64,000 nucleotides of DNA from Pseudomonas sp. J452 (GCF_024666525.1 NZ_CP088294.1:2790001-2854000), one strand, 5' to 3'; positions 41,052 to 49,793 are shown, counted from the first letter of the stretch. Notes: a model not told the origin generated them from the letters alone. A program made the numbers and translations.

Positions 41052-42743
41052 ATGACCGAAAACTTCTGGAAGGACAAGTACCCTGTCGGGATCGCTGCCG
41101 AGATCGATGCCGACCAGTACCCCAATATTCAGACCGTACTGAAACAGTCCTGCCAACGCTTTGCCGACAAGCCTGCGTTCAGCAACCTGGGCAAGACACT
41201 CACCTACGGTGAGTTGTACGAGTTGTCCGGCGCCTTTGCCGCCTATCTGCAGAATCACACCGACCTTCAGCCCGGCGACCGCATCGCCGTGCAGCTGCCC
41301 AACGTCCTGCAATACCCGGTCGTGGTATTCGGTGCCCTGCGTGCCGGCCTGGTGGTGGTCAACACCAACCCGCTGTACACCGCGCGGGAGATGGAACACC
41401 AGTTCAACGACTCCGGCGCCAAGGCCCTGGTCTGCCTGGCCAACATGGCCCACCTGGCCGAGGAAGTGCTGCCCAAGACCGGCATCAAGCACGTGGTGGT
41501 CACCGAAGTCGCCGACATGCTGCCGCTGCTCAAGCGCACCCTGGTCAACTTCGTCGTCAAGCATGTGAAGAAGATGGTCCCGGCCTACAATCTGCCGCAG
41601 GCCGTATCGATCAACCAGGCCCTGGCCAAGGGCCGTGGCAAGCCGGTCAAGGAAGCCAGCCCGCACAACGGCGATGTCGCCGTACTGCAGTACACCGGCG
41701 GCACCACCGGCGTGGCCAAGGGTGCGATGCTGACCCACCGCAACCTGATCGCCAACATGCTGCAATCCAAGGCGCTGATGGGCTCCAACCTCAACGAGGG
41801 TTGTGAGATCGTCATCTGCCCGCTGCCGCTGTATCACATCTACGCCTTCACCTTCCATTGCATGGCGATGATGCTCACCGGCAACCACAACATCCTCATC
41901 ACCAACCCGCGCGACCTGCCGGGCACCGTGAAGGAACTGGGCAACTGGAAGTTCAGCGCCTTCGTCGGCCTCAACACCCTGTTCGTCGCCCTGTGCAACA
42001 GCGAAGACTTCCGCAAGCTGGACTTCTCCGCGCTGAAGCTGACCCTGTCTGGCGGCATGGCCCTGCAACTGGCTGCGGCCGAGCGCTGGAAAGCCGTCAC
42101 CGGCTGCGCCATCTGCGAAGGTTACGGCATGACCGAAACCAGCCCGGTGGTGTCGGTCAACCCGTTCCAGAACATCCAGATCGGCACCATCGGCATCCCG
42201 GTTCCGTCGACCCTGTGCAAGGTCATCGACGACGCCGGCAACGACCTGCCGATGGGCGAGCGTGGCGAGCTGTGCGTCAAGGGCCCGCAGGTGATGAAAG
42301 GCTACTGGCAGCGCCAGGAAGCCACCGACGAGATGCTCGACAAGGATGGCTGGCTGAAGACCGGCGACATCGCCGTGATCCAGGATGACGGCTTCATGCG
42401 CATCGTCGACCGCAAGAAGGACATGATTCTGGTGTCCGGCTTCAACGTCTACCCGAACGAGCTGGAAGACGTGCTGGTGACCCTGCCGGGCGTGCTGCTG
42501 TGCGCCGCCATCGGCGTGCCGGACGAGAAGTCCGGCGAGGCGATCAAGGTCTTCGTGGTGGTCAAACCAGGCGAAAGCCTGACCAAGGAGCAGGTGATGG
42601 AGCACATGCGTGCCAACCTTACCGGCTACAAGGTGCCGCGCACTGTCGAGTTCCGTGACAGCCTGCCGACCACCAACGTCGGCAAGATCCTGCGCCGCGA
42701 GCTGCGTGACGAAGAGCTGAAGAAGATCGCCGCCAAGGCCTGA
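41052..42743 (+). CDS. fadD1: Long-chain fatty acyl-CoA ligase, FadD1
   Basis: ANL ligase of 563 aa, a close paralogue of FadD2. It has Y-T-G-G-T-T-G-V-A-K-G, Y-G-M-T-E-T-S-P, D-R-K-K-D-M-I-L-V-S-G-F-N-V and N-V-G-K-I-L-R-R. The start M-T-E-N-F-W-K-D was preferred over the frame from 41010 because of the AGGAG site and alignment with FadD2. FadD1 is the main long-chain ligase in pseudomonads. A GC-rich terminator follows. Confidence 0.96.
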   Translation: MTENFWKDKYPVGIAAEIDADQYPNIQTVLKQSCQRFADKPAFSNLGKTLTYGELYELSGAFAAYLQNHTDLQPGDRIAVQLPNVLQYPVVVFGALRAGLVVVNTNPLYTAREMEHQFNDSGAKALVCLANMAHLAEEVLPKTGIKHVVVTEVADMLPLLKRTLVNFVVKHVKKMVPAYNLPQAVSINQALAKGRGKPVKEASPHNGDVAVLQYTGGTTGVAKGAMLTHRNLIANMLQSKALMGSNLNEGCEIVICPLPLYHIYAFTFHCMAMMLTGNHNILITNPRDLPGTVKELGNWKFSAFVGLNTLFVALCNSEDFRKLDFSALKLTLSGGMALQLAAAERWKAVTGCAICEGYGMTETSPVVSVNPFQNIQIGTIGIPVPSTLCKVIDDAGNDLPMGERGELCVKGPQVMKGYWQRQEATDEMLDKDGWLKTGDIAVIQDDGFMRIVDRKKDMILVSGFNVYPNELEDVLVTLPGVLLCAAIGVPDEKSGEAIKVFVVVKPGESLTKEQVMEHMRANLTGYKVPRTVEFRDSLPTTNVGKILRRELRDEELKKIAAKA

Positions 42744-42761
42744 TGCCTGCGCTGCAATGAT

Positions 42762-42785
42762 AAAGCCCCGCTTCGGCGGGGCTTT
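42762..42785 (+). terminator. Terminator after fadD1
   Basis: Perfect 10-bp stem AAAGCCCCGC/GCGGGGCTTT with a TTCG tetraloop, 19 bp after the fadD1 stop codon. Confidence 0.92.
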
Positions 42786-42844
42786 GTCGTTTCTGCGCGG
42801 TGCTGCTTCCAAGGAGGGCAGGGCCCGCGCCTGAAAAGAGGCAT

Positions 42845-43020
42845 TCAGGGGCTGCTTATGATCTCGCGAGATAGAGAAAAACAGCCGAGGAAGCGAAGTT
42901 TACGAGCCGTAATGAGCATGGCTCGTTTCACTCGCCCTTTGGGGCGCGCTAAACAAGCCGCGCTCCAAGGCTGTTTTGCGCCGAATAGCCGGCGTGCCGC
43001 AGATCGTAGGCAGGTGCTCA
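42845..43020. mobile_element. MITE family 1, copy D (divergent)
   Basis: A 176-bp element flanked by TCA on both sides. The right end is the complement of GCACCTGCCTACGATC and the left end GGGGCTGCTTATGATC. The right TCA (43018-43020) is the complement of the TGA stop codon of the cyclophilin gene. It shares GAGTGAAACGAGCCATGCTC-type interior blocks with copy B. Confidence 0.7.
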
Positions 43021-43584
43021 GAGCTTCTTGGCAGAGATGATCAGCACCGGCTGGCGCGGTACGTTCTGGTGCATGCCGCGGTTGCCGGTCGGTACCTGGG
43101 CGATCTTGTCGACCACTTCCATGCCGCGCACTACCTTGCCGAACACCGCATAGCCGAAGTCGCGGCCGCCGTGGTCGAGGAAGGCGTTGTCCTTGTGGTT
43201 GATGAAGAACTGGCTGGTGGCCGAGTCGACGACCTGGGTGCGGGCCATGGCCAGGGTGCCGCGCAGGTTGCGCAGGCCGTTGTCGGCCTCGTTCTTGATC
43301 GGATCCTGGGTGTCTTTCTCGCCCATGTCGGCATCGAAGCCGCCGCCCTGGACCATGAAACCGGGGATCACCCGGTGGAACTGGGTGCCGTCGTAGAAAC
43401 CGGATTCCACATAGGCGAGGAAGTTCTTGGCGCTGATCGGCGCCTTGTCGGCGGCCAGCTCGATCTCGACTTCACCGAGGCTGGTGGTCAGCAGCACATG
43501 GGGATTCTCGGTGGCAGTCTCGGCGGCCATCAGGTTGAGGCTGAGCAGCAGGCTGCAGGCGGCGAGGGCAAGTTTGTTCAGCAT
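43018..43584 (-). CDS. ppiA: Periplasmic peptidyl-prolyl cis-trans isomerase (cyclophilin A)
   Basis: A 188-aa cyclophilin with a signal peptide (cleavage near L-M-A-A-E). Active-site motifs are [19 protein letters not shown] and S-Q-F-F-I-N. It catalyses proline isomerisation in periplasmic proteins. The start M-L-N-K-L-A is 39 bp inside the longest frame and begins the signal peptide. Its TGA stop is one flank of MITE copy D. The next gene upstream (hydrolase) ends 17 bp before its start, so they may be co-transcribed. Confidence 0.92.
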   Translation of the reverse strand: MLNKLALAACSLLLSLNLMAAETATENPHVLLTTSLGEVEIELAADKAPISAKNFLAYVESGFYDGTQFHRVIPGFMVQGGGFDADMGEKDTQDPIKNEADNGLRNLRGTLAMARTQVVDSATSQFFINHKDNAFLDHGGRDFGYAVFGKVVRGMEVVDKIAQVPTGNRGMHQNVPRQPVLIISAKKL

Positions 43585-43600
43585 GGGTAGGTCCTTGTTT

Positions 43601-44392
43601 TCAGGGTTTTTCGACTGAGCCAATAAAACTCAGCAGGGTCGTGTTGAACTGATCGGGCTGATCCATCGGTGTGGCATGGCGCGACTGCGGGATGACCACC
43701 AGGCGCGCGTCGGGCAGCCGCTCGACATAGCGTTCCTTGTGCGCCACCGGGGTGTAGTCGCGGTCACCGCTGATCACCAGCGTAGGACAGGTGATATTGC
43801 CCAGGTGTTCCCAGACGCTCCAGCCGATGATGGCATCCAGGCTGGCCAAATAGGCGCGTTTGTCGTTCTGCGGCCAGCGCTGCTCGATCTTCTGCCGCAG
43901 CTCGGCCTGTTCCGGACGCGGGAAGAGGATGCGTCCCAGGCCCTTGCCGATGGTCTCCAGGCTGAGCAGGCGCGAGAGTGCCCAGCGCTTACCCAGCTGC
44001 CACCAGTCGCCCAGGCTCTTGGCGCGCACTTCCGGGGTGCTGTTGACGATGGTCAGGCTATGCAGCAGTTCAGGGCGCTCGACGCCAAGCTGGAAGGCAA
44101 TCATGCCGCCCATGGAAATACCGACCAGGTGTACCTTGCCGAGCTTGAGGTGCTCGATCAGGGCGGCCACGTCGTCGGCAAACTGCGCAATGCTGTAGGC
44201 CTCGTGCGGCTTGCCGGAACGGCCGTGGCCACGCACGTCGAGGGCGATCACCCGGTGGCTGCGGCTGAGCAGCGGCACCTGGTATTCCCAGTCACGGATG
44301 CTTGAGCCCAGACCGTGTACCAGCAGCAGTGGTGTGCCCTGGCCATGGTCCTCGAAGTGCAACTGGCAGCCGGCGTGTTCGAAATAAGACAT
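43601..44392 (-). CDS. Alpha/beta hydrolase
   Basis: A 263-aa hydrolase. It has [24 protein letters not shown], nucleophile elbow L-V-G-I-S-M-G-G, acid residue in [10 protein letters not shown] and final His in [10 protein letters not shown]. It resembles enol-lactone hydrolase/esterase types (PcaD-like), but no pathway partners are present. The start M-S-Y-F-E-H is 60 bp inside the longest frame. A LysR gene ends 10 bp upstream. Confidence 0.85.
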   Translation of the reverse strand: MSYFEHAGCQLHFEDHGQGTPLLLVHGLGSSIRDWEYQVPLLSRSHRVIALDVRGHGRSGKPHEAYSIAQFADDVAALIEHLKLGKVHLVGISMGGMIAFQLGVERPELLHSLTIVNSTPEVRAKSLGDWWQLGKRWALSRLLSLETIGKGLGRILFPRPEQAELRQKIEQRWPQNDKRAYLASLDAIIGWSVWEHLGNITCPTLVISGDRDYTPVAHKERYVERLPDARLVVIPQSRHATPMDQPDQFNTTLLSFIGSVEKP

Positions 44393-44402
44393 GGCTGGGC
44401 CC

Positions 44403-45329
44403 TCAGTTGGCGGGTAGGGGCGCGGCGAACGGCGCATCGAGTGGGGCGGCATCGAAGGTCTTGATCAGTTCGACGAGAATCTGCGTGGCCGGGCCCAGCG
44501 GCTTTTCCTTGTTGGCATACAGCGAGAAGGAGGGGTTGCGCGTGCCGCCCTGGGCCAATGGCAGGGGCTTGAGCAGGCCTTCGCGCAATTCGCGCTCGAT
44601 CAGGTGACGCGGCAGCCAGGCGAAGCCCAGGCCGCTGCTGACGAATGAGGCGGCGGTGGGCAGGCTGCCAACCGTCCAGCGCTGCTCGGCGCCGAGCCAG
44701 CCGACATCGCGCGGCTGGGTGCGGCCGGAGTCGCGGATTACCACCTGCATCTGGCTCTCCAGGTCCTGGAAGGTCAGTTCGCGCTGCAGGCGGTGCAGGG
44801 CGTGATCAGGATGGGCGACGGCGACGAACTCGACGCTGCACAGCTCGGTGCCCAGATAGCCGGAGATATTTAGGCTGGTGACAGCCAGGTCGGCGGTGCC
44901 TTCCAGCAACACTTCCTCGACTCCCGACAGCACTTCTTCACGCAGGCGCACGCGGCAGCCGCGGCTTTGCGGGATAAAGGCGGAGAGGGCGCGCACCAGG
45001 CGTGCGTTGGGGTAGGCGGCGTCGACCACCAGGCGCACTTCGGCTTCCCAGCCCTGTTCCATGTAGTGGGCCAGGTCTTCCAGCTGGCTGGCCTGCTTGA
45101 CCAGTTGCCGCGAGCGCCGTAGCAGCACTTCGCCGGCCTCGGTCAGCACCGCCTTGCGCCCGTCGATGCGCAGCAGCGGCACGCCGAGCTGTTCCTGCAT
45201 GCGTGCCACCGTGTAGCTCACCGAGGATTGCGAGCGATGCAGCACATCGGCGGCCTGGGCGAAGCCGTTGTGGTCGACCACCGCCTGCAGCGTGCGCCAT
45301 TGATCAAGGGTGACACGGGGCGCTTTCAT
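44403..45329 (-). CDS. LysR-family transcriptional regulator
   Basis: A 308-aa LysR regulator. The helix-turn-helix is at about 20-45 (F-A-Q-A-A-D-V-L-H-R-S-Q-S-S-V-S-Y-T), and the effector domain includes L-A-V-T-S-L-N-I and G-L-G-F-A-W-L-P-R-H. The start M-K-A-P-R-V-T-L was chosen since the frame upstream to 45725 overlaps the divergent small gene. It lies just upstream of the hydrolase gene on the same strand and divergent from 45378. Target unknown. Confidence 0.88.
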   Translation of the reverse strand: MKAPRVTLDQWRTLQAVVDHNGFAQAADVLHRSQSSVSYTVARMQEQLGVPLLRIDGRKAVLTEAGEVLLRRSRQLVKQASQLEDLAHYMEQGWEAEVRLVVDAAYPNARLVRALSAFIPQSRGCRVRLREEVLSGVEEVLLEGTADLAVTSLNISGYLGTELCSVEFVAVAHPDHALHRLQRELTFQDLESQMQVVIRDSGRTQPRDVGWLGAEQRWTVGSLPTAASFVSSGLGFAWLPRHLIERELREGLLKPLPLAQGGTRNPSFSLYANKEKPLGPATQILVELIKTFDAAPLDAPFAAPLPAN

Positions 45330-45377
45330 CGTTGCTTCCTCTTCTCTACTCTTGGTGTCCCCTGAAGGAGACGCTGC

Positions 45378-45692
45378 ATGAAAAAGCTTTGCCTGGCTCT
45401 GGTCACTCTGTTGCCGCTCACCGCCGTGGCTTATCCGGTAGAAATGAACAAGCAGATGAATGGCGCCGAAGTGTCGGCGACGCTTGAGGATATCGACAGC
45501 GATATCGGCTCGGTGATGCTCTACAACTACGGTCAGCGCGCTGCCCAGTGCAAGGCCACGTTCCGCAATGGCCCGGATGCGCCGCGTACGCGCAAGATCG
45601 ATCTGGCGCCGGGGCAGAACAGCAACCTGACGGTGAAGTTCGGCCGTCAGGTGATCAAGCTGCGTGTCGACCTGACCTGCAAGCCCATCTGA
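45378..45692 (+). CDS. Small secreted protein of unknown function
   Basis: A 104-aa protein with a signal peptide (M-K-K-L-C-L-A-L-V, cleavage near A-V-A-Y) and a compact beta-rich remainder with two Cys (Q-C-K-A-T-F and L-T-C-K-P-I) that could form a disulfide. GAAGGAG ribosome site upstream. Its TGA stop codon forms the left flank of MITE copy E. I recognise conserved Pseudomonas homologues but no function. Confidence 0.75.
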   Translation: MKKLCLALVTLLPLTAVAYPVEMNKQMNGAEVSATLEDIDSDIGSVMLYNYGQRAAQCKATFRNGPDAPRTRKIDLAPGQNSNLTVKFGRQVIKLRVDLTCKPI

Positions 45693-45835
45693 GAACCTGT
45701 TTACGATCTCCTGGCCGTCGGCCATACGGCGTTAAAAACAGCCTCGAAATGCTCATTTACAGCTCGTAAACTCCGCTTCCTCGGCTATTTTTGCCTTGTC
45801 TGGCTCTAGTCCAAAAGATCGTAAACAGGTTCTGA
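45690..45835. mobile_element. MITE family 1, copy E (best-preserved)
   Basis: A 146-bp element with direct TGA on both flanks and nearly perfect terminal inverted repeats: GAACCTGTTTACGATC at left, GATCGTAAACAGGTTC at right. The left TGA is the stop codon of the 45378 gene. Interior blocks GGCCGTCGGCC, GTTAAAAACAGCCTCG and GCTCATTTACAGCTCG are shared with copies A and C. Confidence 0.88.
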
Positions 45836-45887
45836 AGCGTTAAGCAGAGCTGTTGGCAGCCTAGTGCGGGGCTGCCTACAAATCAAC

Positions 45888-45930
45888 TTAATCGATAGGT
45901 AATAGCGGTTTTTTGCGCTTTTTAATCGAT
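45888..45930. promoter_or_regulatory. Duplicated TTAATCGAT upstream of azoR
   Basis: TTAATCGAT occurs at 45888-45896 and 45922-45930, in the AT-rich leader of azoR. ATCGAT is itself palindromic. The placement 60-100 bp upstream of the start suggests a regulator or promoter element; no regulator gene is adjacent. Confidence 0.35.
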
Positions 45931-45989
45931 CTGTATCACCCTAATCTGCCCCCATCGACGCACAACAACCCCCGATGGAGGTAAGCCAA

Positions 45990-46589
45990 ATGTCCCGTGT
46001 CCTGGTTATCGAAAGCAGCGCCCGTAAAGAAGGTTCCGTATCCCGTCAGCTGACCGCCGACTTCATCGGCCAGTGGCAAGCCGCCAATCCGCAGGATCAG
46101 ATCCAGGTCCGCGACCTGGCCGTGGAGCAGGTGCCGCATCTGGATATCGACCTGCTCAGCGGTTGGATGAAGCCGACCGAGCAGCAGAACGAAGTGGAGA
46201 AGGCCGCTGCCGCCCGTTCCAACCTGCTCACCGACGAACTGCTGGCCGCCGATGTACTGGTCCTGGCGGCACCGATGTACAACTTCGCCATCCCCAGCAC
46301 CCTGAAATCCTGGCTAGACCATGTGCTGCGTGCCGGCGTCACCTTCAAATACACCGAAGCCGGCCCGCAAGGCCTGCTGACTGGCAAGCGCGCCTATGTG
46401 CTGACCGCCCGTGGCGGCGTCTACAGCGGCAGCGCGATGGATCACCAGGAGCCCTACCTGCGCCAGGCGCTGGCCTTCGTCGGCATCCACGACGTGACCT
46501 TCATCCATGCCGAAGGCCTGAACATGGGCGCCGAGTTCCTCGAAAAGGGCCTGGCCCAGGCGCGTGAGCAGCTGGCCAAGGTCGCCTGA
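45990..46589 (+). CDS. azoR: FMN-dependent NADH-azoreductase
   Basis: Flavodoxin-fold quinone/azo reductase of 199 aa, usual AzoR length. It has S-S-A-R-K-E-G-S-V-S-R (FMN phosphate binding), A-A-P-M-Y-N-F-A-I-P-S-T-L-K (FMN site) and the A-R-G-G-V-Y-S-G loop. It reduces quinones and azo compounds by two electrons with NADH. The start M-S-R-V-L-V has a GGAGG site 9 nt upstream. Its TGA stop abuts MITE copy F. Confidence 0.93.
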   Translation: MSRVLVIESSARKEGSVSRQLTADFIGQWQAANPQDQIQVRDLAVEQVPHLDIDLLSGWMKPTEQQNEVEKAAAARSNLLTDELLAADVLVLAAPMYNFAIPSTLKSWLDHVLRAGVTFKYTEAGPQGLLTGKRAYVLTARGGVYSGSAMDHQEPYLRQALAFVGIHDVTFIHAEGLNMGAEFLEKGLAQAREQLAKVA

Positions 46590-46628
46590 AAACCTGTCTA
46601 CGATCAAAAGATCGTAAACAGGCTCTGT
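46587..46628. mobile_element. MITE family 1, copy F (terminal repeats only)
   Basis: A collapsed element: AACCTGTCTACGATC, then AAAA, then GATCGTAAACAGGCTC, that is the two terminal repeats joined with no interior. The left flank TGA is the azoR stop codon; the right flank is TGT. It forms a perfect-looking hairpin and could function as an RNA structure after azoR. Confidence 0.75.
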
Positions 46629-46671
46629 AATACCGATCTTCCCTCCGGGCCGTGCTCCTCGGCCCGACGTT

Positions 46672-46708
46672 TGACCCGCTAGGCCTTGCGCCTGGCGGGT
46701 CATTTTTT
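46672..46708 (+). terminator. Terminator after azoR
   Basis: Stem TGACCCGC (46672-46679) with GCGGGTCA (46695-46702), inner AGGC/GCCT pairing, followed by TTTTTT. Good intrinsic terminator between azoR and rarD. Confidence 0.88.
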
Positions 46709-46804
46709 ATCCGGCTGTATGCCTGCTTTCCTGTGTAACTGTGTTTGAAATATTGCACATCCTGTGCTGATATCGTCGCCACTTAATCAGGGCCGGAGGC
46801 TCCC

Positions 46805-47701
46805 GTGCACTTGTCTGGTCGTGGTGTGGCGCTGTCGGTGGCAGCGTCGGTGCTGTTCGTGCTGATTCCCGGCTATGTGCGCGAGCTGGCACCGCTGGAT
46901 GGCGTGCAGGTGTTCGCCCAGCGCATTCTCTGGTCGATTCCTGCCGTCCTGCTGCTGGTCGCCCTGGCGCGCCAGTGGACGGTATTGGGCGCAGCTTTTA
47001 CGCGCCTGCGCCGCGAGCCGCTGCTGTTGCCGGCCCTGCTGCTGGCTGCGGCGCTGATGGGGGTGCAGTGGTTGCTGTTCGTCTGGGCGCCGCTGGCCGG
47101 GCGCATGCTGGAAGTGTCGCTCGGCTATTTCCTTCTGCCGCTGGCCATGGTTCTGGTCGGCCGGCTGTTCTACGGCGAACGTCTGCGCCCGCTGCAACGC
47201 CTGGCGGTGGTCTGTGCGCTGCTCGGTGTGGCCCATGAGTTGTGGCTGACCCAGGCGTTTTCCTGGGTGACGCTGGTGGCGGCCCTGGGTTATCCGCCGT
47301 ATTTCATGCTGCGTCGCTGGATGCGCCTGGATGCGTTGTCCGGTTTCATCCTGGAGATGCTGGTGCTGACGCCCCTGGCGATCTGGCTGATCCATGCCCA
47401 TGGCCCGCTCGGGGTATTCGACCAGGCACCGCAACTCTGGTGGTTGTTGCCGGGGCTGGGGTTGCTCAGCGCCCTGGCCTTCGGTGCGATGATGGCGGCC
47501 AGTCGCCTGCTGCCGTTGGGCCTGTTCGGCATCCTCAGCTATGTCGAGCCGGTGCTGCTGTTTGCCCTGGCGGTCTTGTTTCTCGGCGAGTCCTTCGATC
47601 CCCTGCAGCTGTGGACCTATGCGCCGATCTGGCTGGCCGTGCTGCTGACCGGTTGGGATAGCGCGCGCCTGTTGCGCAAGCAGGCGCGGCAGGTGCTCTA
47701 G
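46805..47701 (+). CDS. rarD: RarD-type EamA-family transporter
   Basis: Inner-membrane protein of 298 aa with ten predicted helices in two EamA repeats, the RarD length. The GTG start has a GGAGG site 7 nt upstream. E. coli RarD is named from chloramphenicol sensitivity; the substrate is unknown. The TAG stop codon at 47699-47701 is made of the TA target site and first G of the adjacent MITE, so the native C-terminus may have been altered by the insertion. Confidence 0.88.
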   Translation: MHLSGRGVALSVAASVLFVLIPGYVRELAPLDGVQVFAQRILWSIPAVLLLVALARQWTVLGAAFTRLRREPLLLPALLLAAALMGVQWLLFVWAPLAGRMLEVSLGYFLLPLAMVLVGRLFYGERLRPLQRLAVVCALLGVAHELWLTQAFSWVTLVAALGYPPYFMLRRWMRLDALSGFILEMLVLTPLAIWLIHAHGPLGVFDQAPQLWWLLPGLGLLSALAFGAMMAASRLLPLGLFGILSYVEPVLLFALAVLFLGESFDPLQLWTYAPIWLAVLLTGWDSARLLRKQARQVL

Positions 47702-47964
47702 GGGCTGTTCCCGTTTCGTTCGCGAACCGCGTTGCTGCGCAAAATCGCGCCAGGCTAGGCGTGGGACGCAGGCAATGGTCATTCCCTTGGCAAGTCCCGC
47801 AACGCCGCATGGCGCGATTTTGCGCGCAACCCGCAGGGGCCCGCTTTTGCGCGGGACGTTGTTACTCGACGGCTCATTTGGACAACCAAACCTCGCGTCT
47901 CGTGCCTAGCCCCGCGCAAAAGCGGGCTCCGTCGCGGCCGTGAACGAAACGGGAACAGACCCTA
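47699..47964. mobile_element. MITE family 2, copy 1 (TA flanks)
   Basis: A 266-bp element including flanking TA dinucleotides. Terminal inverted repeats are GGGGCTGTTCCCGTTTCG (left) and GGGTCTGTTCCCGTTTCG (right, complement). Internal palindromes include GCGCAAAATCGCGCC. The TA plus first G make TAG at both ends: the stop codon of rarD on plus and of the RibD-like gene on minus. A second, inverted copy is at 54161-54481. TA duplication fits a mariner/IS630-type mobiliser; no transposase is nearby. Confidence 0.85.
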
Positions 47965-48525
47965 TGTCTGCTGAAAACTGTCCGGCAGGGCGTTCTCTGG
48001 CAGGACCTGATAATGCAGCTGCACCACGCCGCTGCTGAAGCTGCGCTGCTCATGCAGCTTGAGGTGGCGTTCCAGGCCGGTGGCAAACAGCGGGATGCCG
48101 GCACCGAGCAGGTAAGGCACCAGGCTGACCACCAGTTCGTCGAGCAAACCTGCCGCAAAGCAGGTGCCGGCCAGGGCGCCGCCACCGACCAGCCAGATAC
48201 GTTGGCAACCCAGTTCTTCGAGTTCGTGGAGGGCTTCCGCAGGGCTGGCATGCCGGGCGATCACGCCTGCCGGTGCCTGCTCCATGGGGTGGCGGGTCAG
48301 CACCCGGCAAGGTTTGTCGGGGTAGGGCCAGTCGCCGGCGAAGCCCAGCACCGTGTCATAGGTGCCGCGGCCCATCAGCAGGCCATCGATGCTGGCGTAG
48401 AAAGCCTGGTAGCCGTGGTCGTCGCCAGAGGCTTCGATGGGTTGCAGCCAGTCCACCCGCCCATCCGGACGGGCGATATAGCCATCCAGGCTGGCGGCCA
48501 CGTAATAGATCAATGCTGGTTTCAA
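47962..48525 (-). CDS. RibD C-terminal / dihydrofolate reductase-like protein
   Basis: A 187-aa NADPH-binding reductase of the RibD-C family (YyaP-like). It begins A-L-I-Y-Y-V-A-A-S-L-D-G-Y-I-A-R-P-D-G and includes L-L-M-G-R-G-T-Y-D-T and I-W-L-V-G-G-G-A-L-A. No riboflavin gene is near, so its substrate is unknown. Its TAG stop codon is formed by the end of MITE family 2 copy 1, so the last residues may be insertion-derived. Confidence 0.88.
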   Translation of the reverse strand: MKPALIYYVAASLDGYIARPDGRVDWLQPIEASGDDHGYQAFYASIDGLLMGRGTYDTVLGFAGDWPYPDKPCRVLTRHPMEQAPAGVIARHASPAEALHELEELGCQRIWLVGGGALAGTCFAAGLLDELVVSLVPYLLGAGIPLFATGLERHLKLHEQRSFSSGVVQLHYQVLPENALPDSFQQT

Positions 48526-48611
48526 GTGCGCGGTTCTCAGTCAGCCCAAGGCGACCACCCGCGGGTCGCTAGAGTTTGGAGCCGCGTTGCGCCGGCAAAG
48601 TTTCCTGCGAC

Positions 48612-49025
48612 TCAGTCCAGTACGTTCTGCAGCACTTCATAGATGATGCCGGTGGCAATGGCGACCAGTACCACATCGGTACCAACCTGCTGCCACTCGT
48701 AGCCAGCGTAGTACGGTAGTTGCCCCTGCAGGCGGCTGTCGAAGCGCTTGGCGATACCGGGCGGCAGCGGCTTGCCGCGCGCCAGGTTCTTGCGGATACC
48801 CGGTGGCAGCGCTTGCGCCGGACCGATCAGCTCGCGGTTGTTGCCGAGGGTGATACGCACCTGGCCGATGTCGATGGTCGGTCCGCGCAGGTCGACCTGA
48901 ACATCCTCGCCACCACCATGCTTACCCTCATTGCTGTGTTTATCGTGCTTGGGTGCGGCGTTGGCAGCGTTGAGGCCAATGGCCAGGGCCAGGCCGGTGA
49001 GTACGAGAAGGGTTGAGCGCGACAT
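48612..49025 (-). CDS. CigR-like secreted protein
   Basis: A 137-aa protein. It has a signal peptide (cleavage near A-N-A-A-P), a His/Lys/Gly-rich spacer, then G-Q-V-R-I-T-L-G-N-N-R-E-L and two L-P-P-G-I repeats (A-L-P-P-G-I-R-K-N and P-L-P-P-G-I-A-K-R), ending in a hydrophobic helix. This matches the family that includes the Salmonella anti-virulence regulator CigR and RcnB-like proteins. The start was placed at M-S-R-S-T-L because it begins the signal peptide. Confidence 0.78.
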   Translation of the reverse strand: MSRSTLLVLTGLALAIGLNAANAAPKHDKHSNEGKHGGGEDVQVDLRGPTIDIGQVRITLGNNRELIGPAQALPPGIRKNLARGKPLPPGIAKRFDSRLQGQLPYYAGYEWQQVGTDVVLVAIATGIIYEVLQNVLD

Positions 49026-49139
49026 ACTGACTACTCCGTGTGGTGACAAGGCATTGGAGCCCGGTGGACGCTGGGTGTTCCCTGAGTGTTGCCGGGCTCC
49101 GGGGAAATGCCAAGGCCGTCTCCGCTTCCTGTGCAACCT

Positions 49140-49793
49140 TTAGGCTGCCACGCGAGCCCGCCCAGCCAGCAAACGCAGGATGGCGTTGAGCAGCAGGCCG
49201 TAGAGCGGCACGAACAGCATCAGGCTGACGGCCAGCTTGACGCCGTAGTCCACGCTGGCGATTTCCACCCAGTGCTCGGCCATGAAGGCATTGCTGCTGC
49301 GCCAGAAGGCCACGGAGAAGAAGGCGAAGGTATCCAGCAGATTGCCGACGATGGTCGACAGGGTAGGGGCGATCCACCATTGCGGCAGGCGGCGCAGACG
49401 GTCGAAGACCTGGATATCGAGGATCTGCCCGAGCACGTAGGCGAGGAAGCTGGCCACGGAAATGCGCAGGACGAATTCGTTGAACTCACTCAACGCCGCC
49501 AGGCCGTGGAAGGCGCCTTCCTGGAACAGCACCGAGACCACGTAGGAAGCCAGCAGCGCCGGCAGCATGACCCGGGCGATCACCTGGCGCGCCGGGCCCT
49601 TGCCGAGCAGGCGCACGGTCAGGTCGGTGGCGAGGAAGATGAACGGAAAGCTGAATGCGCCCCAGGTGGTATGCCAGCCGAACAGAGTGATCGGCAGCTG
49701 CACCAGGTAGTTGCTGGCGATGATGATGAGGATGTGGAAGGCAATCAGCACCGCCAGCGCAGAGCGCCGACGCTGCTCGGGAAGCAGGGACAT
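49140..49793 (-). CDS. yhhQ: Queuosine precursor transporter
   Basis: A 217-aa membrane protein with about six helices (VUT/YhhQ family). It has W-G-A-F-S-F-P-F-I-F-L-A-T-D-L-T-V-R-L and V-G-N-L-L-D-T-F-A-F-F. It imports preQ0/preQ1 for tRNA queuosine synthesis. A preQ1 riboswitch was looked for in the leader (49794-49860) and not recognised. It ends 114 bp from the start of the CigR-like gene. Confidence 0.9.
   Translation of the reverse strand: MSLLPEQRRRSALAVLIAFHILIIIASNYLVQLPITLFGWHTTWGAFSFPFIFLATDLTVRLLGKGPARQVIARVMLPALLASYVVSVLFQEGAFHGLAALSEFNEFVLRISVASFLAYVLGQILDIQVFDRLRRLPQWWIAPTLSTIVGNLLDTFAFFSVAFWRSSNAFMAEHWVEIASVDYGVKLAVSLMLFVPLYGLLLNAILRLLAGRARVAA

Noticed and set aside
47699..47964. 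Attenuator or small RNA gene between rarD and the RibD-like gene
   Set aside because: The hairpins belong to a repeated element with a second inverted copy at 54161 and TA flanks, so a mobile element explains the structure.
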